Source: Imbroritus primus
GTDB lineage: Bacteria; Pseudomonadota; Gammaproteobacteria; Burkholderiales; Burkholderiaceae
Assembly: GCA_000272025.2 (NCBI GenBank)
Contig: AKCV02000017.1
Location: 1 to 64,000 of the forward strand
Reading direction: 5' to 3'
DNA: 64,000 nucleotides
The translations under genes were made by a program, and so were the position numbers. Below, piece by piece: positions 8,713 through 17,175 of the stretch. Each line of letters begins with the position of its first letter. Position 1 is the first letter of the stretch. The notes below the pieces were generated by a model. The model worked only from the letters and a program-made list of their open reading frames with translations, did not search any database and was not told the DNA's origin.

Positions 8713-8875
8713 CCGTCTGGCACGAGCAAACCGTCGATCAGCCGCGACGCAACGTGTGCGCCATGCAGACTGGACCATTGACGCACGACTGTCATGCTGG
8801 CAAGGTACGCTGCGGGCTGGAGGCACCAGCCTCTGCCCTTTTACCGACTCCATTTACCGACTCCAGCGAGGTCGT

Positions 8876-10246
8876 TTGGTCCCGTCCGTCACGTCTGTCT
8901 ATGTCCGTCTGCCCCACCGCCCTGGCGGCGGCGTCCCGACTGCCGAAACCTGGCAGCTCGGTCCGGTCCGCTTCGCCCTGGTGCGGGAAGACGCTGCTCA
9001 GACCATCCTGCGGCAAGGACAGGCCTTGCCCGACGAGTTGCCAGCCGCCGACCGGCTGATCCTGATCTTTGCCGCCAGCGATGTCTGGACGGCAGAAATC
9101 CCCGTACCGCCTCTTGCCAAAACGAAGTTGCGCCAGGCGCTGCCACATCTCGTCGAAGACCGTCTGGCTGGCGACCCGCTGCAATGCCATATCGCCACCC
9201 GGACCGCAGCGGCGCGCGGCGCGCCGCTGCCGCAGCCGGTCGCCGCCATCGACCGTGCCTGGTTCCGCCACGTGCTGGGCGCGTTCAGCGCACAGTCACA
9301 CCGGCGCCTGCACGCCCTGGCCGCGCAGCATTGCCTGCCGACCGGCCGAGGTAACTCAGAGGGGCCAACTCAGCCAAGCGGTGACCCCGTGCTGTCCAAC
9401 GTCACCACCGTCGCCATCGAGACCACGTGCCCTGCGGATGCGATGCTCGCGGCGATTGCCGGCAACACCTGCGACATCACGGTCCGTCCGGCAACCGGGT
9501 CCGGCTACGGCCTGCAGCTCGCCCCGGAGAGCCTGCCGCTCTGGCTGGCCACGGCGGGCAGCGAGGTGCGGCTGCTCGCGCCCGCCACGGAAGCCGCAAC
9601 GCTGGCGGCCGCGACCGGGCACCGCGTCGAGCCACTCGACTGGCCCGTCTGGATCGCCGGCACGCGAGCGGCGCTGGCCTCAGCGTCGGCTGTCGACCTG
9701 TGCCAGTTCGAATTTGCCGGTGAAGCCGGCGGCGCACGCCTGTGGCAGGCCTGGCGCGTGCCGGTCGCACTCGCGGCCGGCCTGCTGCTGGTCCAGGTGA
9801 TCGGCATGAACACGCACTGGCTGATGCTGCGCCAGCAGAAAAATCAGCTCGTCGCCGGCATGGAGCAGACGTTGCGCGCTGCCTTCCCGCGCACGCCTGT
9901 GATCGTCGACGCGCCGCTGCAGATGCGCCGCGAGGTGGAACAATTGCGCCTCGCCAGCGGCAAGAGCGGACCCGACGATTTCCTCCCGCTGGCCGACCGC
10001 TTCGCGCAAGCCGCGGCAACCTTGCCGCCCGATGGCCTGCTGGCGCTCGACTATCGCGGCAAGACCCTGCGTGTCACGCTCAAGGACGGCCTCGACACCG
10101 CCGCCCTGCGCACGGCGCTACGCACTGCCGGACTGAGCATGTCGCCCGCCGACGCTCCGCAGGCTTCCCCCCCGGCAGACCGTCCCGCGCCGGCTGGTGC
10201 GGTGCCACGCCAGGGCAGCCATTGGACCGTCGCCCTGGCAAGCTGA
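8876..10246 (+). CDS. gspL: Type II secretion platform protein GspL
   Basis: GspL recruits the GspE ATPase to the inner membrane. The actin-like cytoplasmic domain spans about residues 1-290. A single membrane helix (VALAAGLLLVQVIGMNTHWL) lies near residue 300, followed by a ferredoxin-like periplasmic domain. The start is uncertain. The frame is open upstream into gspK, but TTG at 8876, preceded by GCGAGG, gives VPSVTSVYVRLP, which matches a usual GspL beginning. That yields 456 residues. gspM follows 7 bp later. Confidence 0.85.
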   Translation: MVPSVTSVYVRLPHRPGGGVPTAETWQLGPVRFALVREDAAQTILRQGQALPDELPAADRLILIFAASDVWTAEIPVPPLAKTKLRQALPHLVEDRLAGDPLQCHIATRTAAARGAPLPQPVAAIDRAWFRHVLGAFSAQSHRRLHALAAQHCLPTGRGNSEGPTQPSGDPVLSNVTTVAIETTCPADAMLAAIAGNTCDITVRPATGSGYGLQLAPESLPLWLATAGSEVRLLAPATEAATLAAATGHRVEPLDWPVWIAGTRAALASASAVDLCQFEFAGEAGGARLWQAWRVPVALAAGLLLVQVIGMNTHWLMLRQQKNQLVAGMEQTLRAAFPRTPVIVDAPLQMRREVEQLRLASGKSGPDDFLPLADRFAQAAATLPPDGLLALDYRGKTLRVTLKDGLDTAALRTALRTAGLSMSPADAPQASPPADRPAPAGAVPRQGSHWTVALAS

Positions 10247-10253
10247 AACCATC

Positions 10254-10826
10254 ATGTCCACACCTGATTTCCGCACCCTGGCCCGCTCCCTTTCCCGCCG
10301 CTTGCCGCGACGCCCCGCCATGCCGGAGGCCCTGCGGACACGCTGGGAGGCGTTCTGGACCAACCTCGCGCCACGCGAGCGACGGCTGGTCGCGGGCGCG
10401 ATTGCCGTCGTGGCCCTGGCCTGCGCCTACCTGCTGCTGTGGGAACCGGCGGCGACGGGTCGCGCCCGGCTCGCGAAGGAATTGCCGGCCCTGCGCGAAC
10501 AGGCGGCGCAGATGACCACGCTGGCGCGTGAGGCCCGCACACTGGCGAGCCACATGCCGCCGCCGCAGCAAGGCGAGGCACAGCGCGCCGCCCTGGAAAG
10601 CAGTCTCGCCAGCCATGGCCTGAAGCCCGTACAACTGTCGATCCAGGGTGAAACGGTCCAGCTGCAGCTCGACGGCATCGCCTTCGGCGCGTGGACCGAC
10701 TGGCTTGCCAGCGTTCGTGATGCGCAGCGGCTCAAGGTTACCGAGGCGCAGGTGCGCTACGTTGGCGCACCGGCCATCGTCAATGTGCGCGCGGTGCTGC
10801 AGGCACCCTCGCCGGCGGGGCGCTGA
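10254..10826 (+). CDS. gspM: Type II secretion protein GspM
   Basis: A 190-residue bitopic inner-membrane protein. It has a basic N-terminal cytoplasmic stretch, one membrane segment (about residues 43-62, VAGAIAVVALACAYLLLW) and a periplasmic ferredoxin-like domain with the block LTLVQLSIQGE-like (LKPVQLSIQGETVQLQLDG). It stabilises GspL. The ATG at 10254 follows the gspL stop by 7 bp, and gspN starts 2 bp after its stop. Confidence 0.9.
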   Translation: MSTPDFRTLARSLSRRLPRRPAMPEALRTRWEAFWTNLAPRERRLVAGAIAVVALACAYLLLWEPAATGRARLAKELPALREQAAQMTTLAREARTLASHMPPPQQGEAQRAALESSLASHGLKPVQLSIQGETVQLQLDGIAFGAWTDWLASVRDAQRLKVTEAQVRYVGAPAIVNVRAVLQAPSPAGR

Positions 10827-10828
10827 GC

Positions 10829-11647
10829 ATGGCCGCCCGGCTCGAATCGCTGCGCGTCCCGCGCCCCCGTGCACGCGAACGCACGCACCCGCGCTGGCGC
10901 AGCCTGCTCGGCTGGAGCACGCTCGGCGGCGTAACGCTGCTCCTGACCCTGGCCGCCACCTGGCCCGCGACATGGGTCGCCACGGCGATTGCCGAACGCA
11001 CCGGCCAGCGCGTCATCCTCGCGGATGCCAGCGGCACACTGTGGCGCGGCGCCGCCACGCTCGCCCTGGGCGCCGGACCGGAAAGCCATCAGGCCACCGT
11101 GCTGCCGGGCCGGCTGCACTGGCAACTGTCCGCCCTGGCCCTGCTGCGCGGCCGCGCCGTGATCGACCTGAACCACGATACCGCCTTGCCCGCCGCCGTA
11201 CGCTTCACCGTCACACCCGCTGGCTGGCAAAGCGGCGCGGGCGTGCTGACCTTGCCTGCGGCCCTGCTGCAAGGTATTGGCGCCCCCTTCAATACACTGC
11301 AGCCGGAAGGCCGCATGCAGATCAGCTGGAACCCACTGTCCGGCACGCTCGGGCAGGGCATTCGCGATGGCGATGCGACGGTGCGCCTCGATCAGCTGGC
11401 CTCCAACCTGAGTCCGATCCGGCCGCTCGGCAGCTATCTCGCCCGCCTGCGCTGGCAGGATGGCAACGGCAGCCTGACGCTGGCCACGCTAGACGGACCG
11501 CTACTGCTCGATGGCGCAGGCACGCTGGGCCGCAACGCCCGTTTCGAAGGCACGGCGCGCGCCACGCCCGAAGCCGCCACCGCCCTGAACGCATTGTTGA
11601 GCCTGATGGGCCGCCGCGAAGGCACACTGACCCGGCTACGCTTTTGA
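10829..11647 (+). CDS. gspN: Type II secretion protein GspN
   Basis: 272 residues. It has a cytoplasmic basic start, one membrane segment (about residues 25-50) and a beta-rich periplasmic domain rich in LxG motifs (ASGTLWRGAATLALG, FNTLQPEGRMQISW). GspN is an accessory component of the secreton that is present only in some lineages. Its position between gspM and gspD is common in Burkholderiales. Confidence 0.88.
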   Translation: MAARLESLRVPRPRARERTHPRWRSLLGWSTLGGVTLLLTLAATWPATWVATAIAERTGQRVILADASGTLWRGAATLALGAGPESHQATVLPGRLHWQLSALALLRGRAVIDLNHDTALPAAVRFTVTPAGWQSGAGVLTLPAALLQGIGAPFNTLQPEGRMQISWNPLSGTLGQGIRDGDATVRLDQLASNLSPIRPLGSYLARLRWQDGNGSLTLATLDGPLLLDGAGTLGRNARFEGTARATPEAATALNALLSLMGRREGTLTRLRF

Positions 11648-11666
11648 GCCGCACCTGACACTTTCT

Positions 11667-14003
11667 ATGACGCCCAACCGAACCATGACCCTGCCCACCC
11701 GCTGCCTCGCCCTGGCCTGCAGCCTTGCGTTGGCACTGCCACCGGCCGCCATGGCCCAGAACCGCCCCAGCAGCAGCACCGGCGATGGCGCCGCCCCGCG
11801 TTCGAGCCAGGTGTCGCTGAACTTCGTCAATGCCGAACTCGATACCGTGGTGCGCGCCGTCGGGCAGGCCACCGGCCGCAATTTCGTCATCGACCCGCGC
11901 GTCAAGGGCACGGTCAACCTGGTGACAGAACAGCCGGTGTCGCAGGCACAGGCGCTCGAGACGCTCGGCTCGGTGCTGCGCATGCAGGGCTATGCGATGG
12001 TCGACAGCAACGGCTTCACCAAGGTCGTACCGGAAGCGGACGCCAAGCTGCAGGGCGCGCCGACCACGGTCGGCGGCAAGGCGCTGCGCGGCGACCAGGT
12101 GGTCACGCAGATCTTCACGTTGAACTACGAGTCAGCCACCAATCTCGTGCCAGTGCTGCGCCCAATGATCGCGCCCAACAACACGGTGACCGCCTACCCC
12201 GGCAACAACACGCTGGTCATCACCGACTACGCCGACAACCTGCGGCGCATTGCCCGCGTGATTGCCGCCATCGACAATCCGGGCGGCGGCGGCGGGGTCG
12301 ATACCGTGTCGCTCGAACACGCGCTGGCGGTCGACGCTGCCGCACTGGTGCAGAAGATCTTCGATCCGGGCGCGAGCGGCGTCAACGATCCGTCGCTGAA
12401 AGTCAGCGCCGTCGCCGATGCGCGCAGCAATTCCGTGGTGCTGCGCGGCGCGAGCGGCGCCCGCCTGCAGCAGGCCAAGGCGCTGCTGGCCAAGCTCGAC
12501 CGGCCGGGCGCGGAACGCGGCAACATCCACGTGGTACCGCTCAAGAACGCCAACGCCGTGGCGCTCGCGCAAACCCTGCGCGCCGTGATCGCCGCTGATG
12601 CCAGCTTCCGCGGCGAAGGCGGCCAGGGCGGCGCGCCCGCCGCACCCGCCCCGATGCAAGCTGGCGCAGGCGTGGTCGCCACGCCGGTCAGCACGGCGGC
12701 TATGCCCGCCGGCAATACCGGCAGCGGCCTGGGCGGGGGCGCTATCGCTGCCAGCTTCGCAGCCGACACGCGCCCGACCACGGGCGGTATCGTCCAGGCC
12801 GACACCGCCACCAACTCGCTGATCATCACCGCGTCCGATCCGGTCTACCGCAATCTGCGCGGCGTGATCGAGCAGCTCGACGCACGGCGTGCGCAGGTCT
12901 ATGTCGAATCGATGATCGTCGAGATCTCCTCGACGCGCGCCTCGGAGCTCGGCATCCAGTGGCAGGGCATTTCAGGACGCCTGTTCGGCGGCACCAACTT
13001 CACCAGCGGCGGCAGCAACATCCTTAATTTGTCGGGCGCCGCCAACGCGCTCACCAACCGCAACGGCAGCAATATTTCCTCCGCAGCCGCCGGCATGATC
13101 CCGGACATCCCCGGCCTCAACATCGGCGTGCTGGACCGCGCACTCGGCCTCGGCGCGCTGCTGCGCGCCTTTGCCAACGACGACAGCGTCAACATCCTGT
13201 CCACGCCGAACCTGATCACGCTCGACAACGAAGAAGCCAAGATCCTCATCGGCCAGAACATTCCGGTGACCACCGGCTCGTACGCGCAGACCGGCAGCAG
13301 CGCCACCGTTACGCCGTTCAACACCTTCGACCGCAAGGACGTCGGCATCACGCTGCGCGTACGGCCGCAAATCTCGGAGGGTGGCACGGTCAAACTGCAG
13401 ATCTACCAGGAATCGTCGTCCGTCGTGCCCGGCACGCTGAATGCGCAGCAGGGCCCGACCACCAACGTGCGCTCGATCGAGACCAATGTCCTCGTTGACG
13501 ACGGCCAGGTCGTGGTGCTCGGCGGTCTGCTCGAAGACACCTACGGTAACGGTCTCGAGAAAGTGCCCGGCCTCGGCGACATTCCCGTGCTCGGCGCGCT
13601 GTTCCGCTACGAGGCCAAGACGCGCCAGAAGACCAACCTCCTCGTCTTCCTGCGCCCCTATGTGCTGCGCACCGCTGCCGCCACCGACAGCGTGACGCTC
13701 GACCGCTACGACTACATGCGCAGCGGCCAGCAGAGCTACGAGTCGCCCAACTGGATCATGCGCGACAAGGACACACCGTTGCTGCCGCCCATCGACGCGC
13801 CGCGTAACCCGCTCGTCGATCCGCGCCCGCAGGCCGGTCGGCTCGGCACGGTGCCGGTCCGCCCCGGCGTGGAACAGACGGCCGCCGTCGGCACGGCGGG
13901 CCGCCCGGGCGCGGTGACCGAGGGCAACATCGTCAACGGCCGCGCCCCGACCGGGCCGATCGATGACGAATTCCTGCGCAACCGCAAGGGGATGACGCAG
14001 TGA
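11667..14003 (+). CDS. gspD: Type II secretion secretin GspD
   Basis: A 778-residue outer-membrane secretin forming the exit channel. The signal peptide covers about residues 1-30 and ends in AMAQ. N0-N3 domains follow (VSLNFVNAELDTVVRAVGQ in N0, three repeats of the VxPLKNANA type). The secretin core has EEAKILIGQNIPV and VPGLGDIPVLGALFR. A Gly/Ala-rich loop interrupts N3 (about residues 315-365). The C-terminal tail is long, Pro/Arg-rich and possibly disordered. It overlaps gspE by 4 bp. Confidence 0.95.
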   Translation: MTPNRTMTLPTRCLALACSLALALPPAAMAQNRPSSSTGDGAAPRSSQVSLNFVNAELDTVVRAVGQATGRNFVIDPRVKGTVNLVTEQPVSQAQALETLGSVLRMQGYAMVDSNGFTKVVPEADAKLQGAPTTVGGKALRGDQVVTQIFTLNYESATNLVPVLRPMIAPNNTVTAYPGNNTLVITDYADNLRRIARVIAAIDNPGGGGGVDTVSLEHALAVDAAALVQKIFDPGASGVNDPSLKVSAVADARSNSVVLRGASGARLQQAKALLAKLDRPGAERGNIHVVPLKNANAVALAQTLRAVIAADASFRGEGGQGGAPAAPAPMQAGAGVVATPVSTAAMPAGNTGSGLGGGAIAASFAADTRPTTGGIVQADTATNSLIITASDPVYRNLRGVIEQLDARRAQVYVESMIVEISSTRASELGIQWQGISGRLFGGTNFTSGGSNILNLSGAANALTNRNGSNISSAAAGMIPDIPGLNIGVLDRALGLGALLRAFANDDSVNILSTPNLITLDNEEAKILIGQNIPVTTGSYAQTGSSATVTPFNTFDRKDVGITLRVRPQISEGGTVKLQIYQESSSVVPGTLNAQQGPTTNVRSIETNVLVDDGQVVVLGGLLEDTYGNGLEKVPGLGDIPVLGALFRYEAKTRQKTNLLVFLRPYVLRTAAATDSVTLDRYDYMRSGQQSYESPNWIMRDKDTPLLPPIDAPRNPLVDPRPQAGRLGTVPVRPGVEQTAAVGTAGRPGAVTEGNIVNGRAPTGPIDDEFLRNRKGMTQ

Positions 14004-15616
14004 ACGACGCGACGCCCGAGGCGATGGCGGTCCCGCCGCAACCGGTGGGGCCCGCCGTGTCGCATGCGCCATCCGGCTCAGCGGTGGCACCAGTGGTACC
14101 GGCTCGGTCGACATCCGCAGCCGTTGAAGCCCCGAGCCGCGAACCCGTCACGCCGTCGCCGCTGGCCGCCCGCCTTGTGCCATACGCCTTCGCCCGCGAC
14201 GCCCGCCTGCTGATTGCCCAGCAAGCCGATGATGGCGTGGACGTGTGGATCTGCCCACTAACCGTACAGGCCGCGCTGGCCGAACTGTCGCGCGTGTACG
14301 GCACGGTGCGGCTGCACATGGTGACCGCAGAACAGCTCGAACAGGCGACCGCGCAGGCGTACAACACCCAGGCTGGCGGCGCCGCGCAGGTAGTGGACGA
14401 GGTCGAAGGCGAAGTCGATCTGTCGCGCCTGATGCAGGACATCCCCGCCATCGAGGACCTGCTCGAGAGCGAAGATGACGCACCGATCATCCGCATGATC
14501 AACGCGCTGCTGACGCAGGCCGCGCGTGAAGGCGCCTCCGACATCCATATCGAGCCGTTCGAGAGCGGCTCGGTGGTGCGCTTCCGCGTCGATGGCACGT
14601 TGCGCGACGTGGTGCGCCCCAAGAAGGCGCTCCACGGCGCGCTGATCTCGCGCATCAAGATCATGGCGCAGCTCGACATCGCCGAAAAGCGCCTGCCGCA
14701 AGATGGCCGCATCACGCTGCGCGTCGGCGGCCGGCCAGTCGATGTGCGCGTCTCAACGCTACCGACCGGCCACGGCGAACGCGCCGTGCTGCGCCTGCTC
14801 GACAAGGAAGCCGGCCGGCTCGACCTGGCGCGCCTCGGCATGAGCGCGGAAACGCTGGCGCGCTTCGATCACCTGATCCGCCAGCCGCACGGCATCGTGC
14901 TGGTCACCGGCCCCACAGGCTCGGGCAAGACCACCACGCTGTATGCCGCCATGACGCGCCTCGATGGCCAAAGCGCGAACATCATGACGGTCGAGGATCC
15001 GATCGAATACGACCTCGACGGCATCGGCCAGACGCAGGTCAACCCGCGCATCGACATGACCTTCGCCAAGGCCCTGCGCGCCATCCTGCGGCAGGACCCG
15101 GACATCATCATGATCGGCGAGATCCGCGACCTCGAGACCGCGCAGATCGCGGTACAGGCTTCGCTCACCGGCCATCTCGTGCTGGCCACGCTGCACACCA
15201 ACGATGCTGCCTCGGCCGTCACGCGGCTGACCGACATGGGCATCGAGCCGTTCCTGCTGTCATCGTCGCTGCTCGGCGTGCTGGCGCAGCGGCTGGTACG
15301 GCGCCTCTGTCCGCACTGCCGCATGGAGACGGCAGTCGATGCGGGCGTGGTGTCGGGCGACAATCAGCGCCATCTCTGGCACCCGGTCGGCTGCGCAGAA
15401 TGCGGCCACTCCGGCTACCACGGCCGCAGCGGCGTGTACGAACTGCTGACCGTCGACGACACGCTGCGCGCATTGATCCACAAGCAGGCGCCGGAGGCCG
15501 AACTCAAGGCCGCCGCCCTCGCCGCCGGCATGCAGACCATGCGCGACGACGGCCAGCGCTGGGTCGACGAGGGCGTGACGTCGCTCGAAGAAGTGCTGCG
15601 CGTGACAGGCGCCTGA
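14000..15616 (+). CDS. gspE: Type II secretion ATPase GspE
   Basis: A 538-residue cytoplasmic ATPase that powers pseudopilus assembly. The N1E domain is followed by the AAA core. The core has Walker A GPTGSGKTTTLYA (about residue 304), an Asp box, Walker B LRQDPDIIMIGEIRD and a His box (LVLATLHTND). The four-Cys zinc module (CPHC and CAEC) is intact. Translation begins at GTG overlapping the gspD stop (GTGA). The first 50 residues are Pro/Ala-rich and poorly conserved. Confidence 0.96.
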   Translation: MNDATPEAMAVPPQPVGPAVSHAPSGSAVAPVVPARSTSAAVEAPSREPVTPSPLAARLVPYAFARDARLLIAQQADDGVDVWICPLTVQAALAELSRVYGTVRLHMVTAEQLEQATAQAYNTQAGGAAQVVDEVEGEVDLSRLMQDIPAIEDLLESEDDAPIIRMINALLTQAAREGASDIHIEPFESGSVVRFRVDGTLRDVVRPKKALHGALISRIKIMAQLDIAEKRLPQDGRITLRVGGRPVDVRVSTLPTGHGERAVLRLLDKEAGRLDLARLGMSAETLARFDHLIRQPHGIVLVTGPTGSGKTTTLYAAMTRLDGQSANIMTVEDPIEYDLDGIGQTQVNPRIDMTFAKALRAILRQDPDIIMIGEIRDLETAQIAVQASLTGHLVLATLHTNDAASAVTRLTDMGIEPFLLSSSLLGVLAQRLVRRLCPHCRMETAVDAGVVSGDNQRHLWHPVGCAECGHSGYHGRSGVYELLTVDDTLRALIHKQAPEAELKAAALAAGMQTMRDDGQRWVDEGVTSLEEVLRVTGA

Positions 15617-15638
15617 GCGGTCACGGAGACAAGCTGCC

Positions 15639-16853
15639 ATGCCCGCCTTCCGCTACGAAGCCGCCGACGCCGCCGGCAAATCCGACAAGGGCGTACTTGA
15701 CGCTGACAGCGCCAAGGCCGCGCGCAGCCTGCTGCGCCAGCGCGGGCTGACGCCCATCAGCGTCGAGCCGCTGACCGGGCAGGCACAGGCCACGCGCACC
15801 CGCCGCCATTTCGGGCAGCGCCTGTCGACGCGCGAGCAGGCGCTGCTGACGCGCCAGCTCGCCAGCCTCATCACCGCCGGCCTGCCGCTCGACGAAGCGC
15901 TCGCGGCGCTGGCTGACCAGGCGGAACGCCCCTATGTGCATGAACTGCTGGCCGCGATCCGCGCCGAGGTGGTCGGCGGCAATGCGCTGTCCGCCGCCCT
16001 CGCCCAGCATCCACGCGACTTCCCCGACATCTACCGGGCCCTGGTGTCGGCCGGAGAGCACTCCGGACATCTCGGCCTCGTGCTGACGCGCCTCGCCGAC
16101 TACATCGAATCGCGCAACGCGCTCACCGGCAAGATCATGCTGGCCTTCACCTATCCGGCCATCGTCACGGTCGTCGCCTGCGCCATCGTCATCTTCCTGC
16201 TCAGCTATGTGGTGCCGCAGGTCGTGAGCGTGTTCGCCAACACCAAGCAGCAACTGCCGACGCTGACCGTGGTCATGCTGGCCCTGTCCGATTTCGTGCG
16301 CGGCTGGGGCTGGCTGGTGGCGGCGCTGCTGATCGCCGGTACTTGGCTGGCACGCCGCATGTTGCGCCAGCCGGCCGCTCGACGCGCCTGGGACGGCTGG
16401 CTGCTGACCGTGCCACTGGCCGGCCGGTTGATCCGTGGCTACAACACCGCACGTTTCGCCAGCACGCTGGCGATCCTCACCAGCGCCGGCGTGCCGATCC
16501 TGCGCGGCCTGCAGGCCGCCGGCGAAACACTCAGCAATACCGTCCTGCGCGAGAACGTCGAGGATGCCACCGCGCGCGTGCGCGAAGGCACCTCGCTGGC
16601 GCGCGCGCTTGCCGCGCAGAACCAGTTTCCGCCCGTCCTCGTGCACCTGATCCGCTCCGGCGAAGCCACCGGCAACCTGCCCGATATGCTCGACCGCGCG
16701 GCGCAAGGCGAAGCAGCTGAGCTCGAGCGACGCACGCTGTTCCTGACCGGGCTGCTCGAACCCGCGCTGATCCTCACCATGGGTCTCGTGGTGCTGCTGA
16801 TCGTGCTGGCGGTGCTGATGCCCATCATCGAAATCAACCAGATGGTGCGGTAA
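15639..16853 (+). CDS. gspF: Type II secretion inner-membrane protein GspF
   Basis: A 404-residue polytopic platform protein with two repeated cytoplasmic GspF domains (about residues 70-190 and 270-395). Membrane helices lie near 170-190, 220-240 and 370-395. Family motifs are visible: ALLTRQLASLITAGLPLDEAL and ARFASTLAILTSAGVPILRGL. It lies 22 bp after gspE and closes the operon. No gspO peptidase gene is in the window. Confidence 0.95.
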   Translation: MPAFRYEAADAAGKSDKGVLDADSAKAARSLLRQRGLTPISVEPLTGQAQATRTRRHFGQRLSTREQALLTRQLASLITAGLPLDEALAALADQAERPYVHELLAAIRAEVVGGNALSAALAQHPRDFPDIYRALVSAGEHSGHLGLVLTRLADYIESRNALTGKIMLAFTYPAIVTVVACAIVIFLLSYVVPQVVSVFANTKQQLPTLTVVMLALSDFVRGWGWLVAALLIAGTWLARRMLRQPAARRAWDGWLLTVPLAGRLIRGYNTARFASTLAILTSAGVPILRGLQAAGETLSNTVLRENVEDATARVREGTSLARALAAQNQFPPVLVHLIRSGEATGNLPDMLDRAAQGEAAELERRTLFLTGLLEPALILTMGLVVLLIVLAVLMPIIEINQMVR

Positions 16854-17175
16854 CGCCCCCTGCCCCTCCCCGCGCGACCCTCGAAACGAAACCCGGAAGC
16901 GCAATGCGCCACGGCATCCCGGTCACGCGATGCACGCACGGACCGCCGCCAGGATGTCGATCATGCGGTACTTTTTCCGGCGTCCGGGCCGGCGGGCGAA
17001 GCGCTCTATTGCATTGCAAGATGCCGCGTCCGCCCAGCTGGTGTAGGATCGAAGCGACACATGCGACAGAGATAGGCAACGCCGCAGCCGCGCGGCACGC
17101 TCCACAAGAGCGCGATGCGCCTGGCTGCTTCGTCCGATGGTTCGGCGATCCCGATCCGCTTCTGGAGGAGCTGGC
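16854..17175. other. Intergenic region between gspF and the indolepyruvate oxidoreductase
   Basis: 322 bp with no supported gene. It must hold the end of the gsp transcript and the promoter of the next gene. A TAGGAT -10-like hexamer lies at about 17045 without a matching -35. A strong ribosome site (TGGAGGAG) lies just before 17176. No terminator hairpin with a T-run was seen. Confidence 0.4.
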
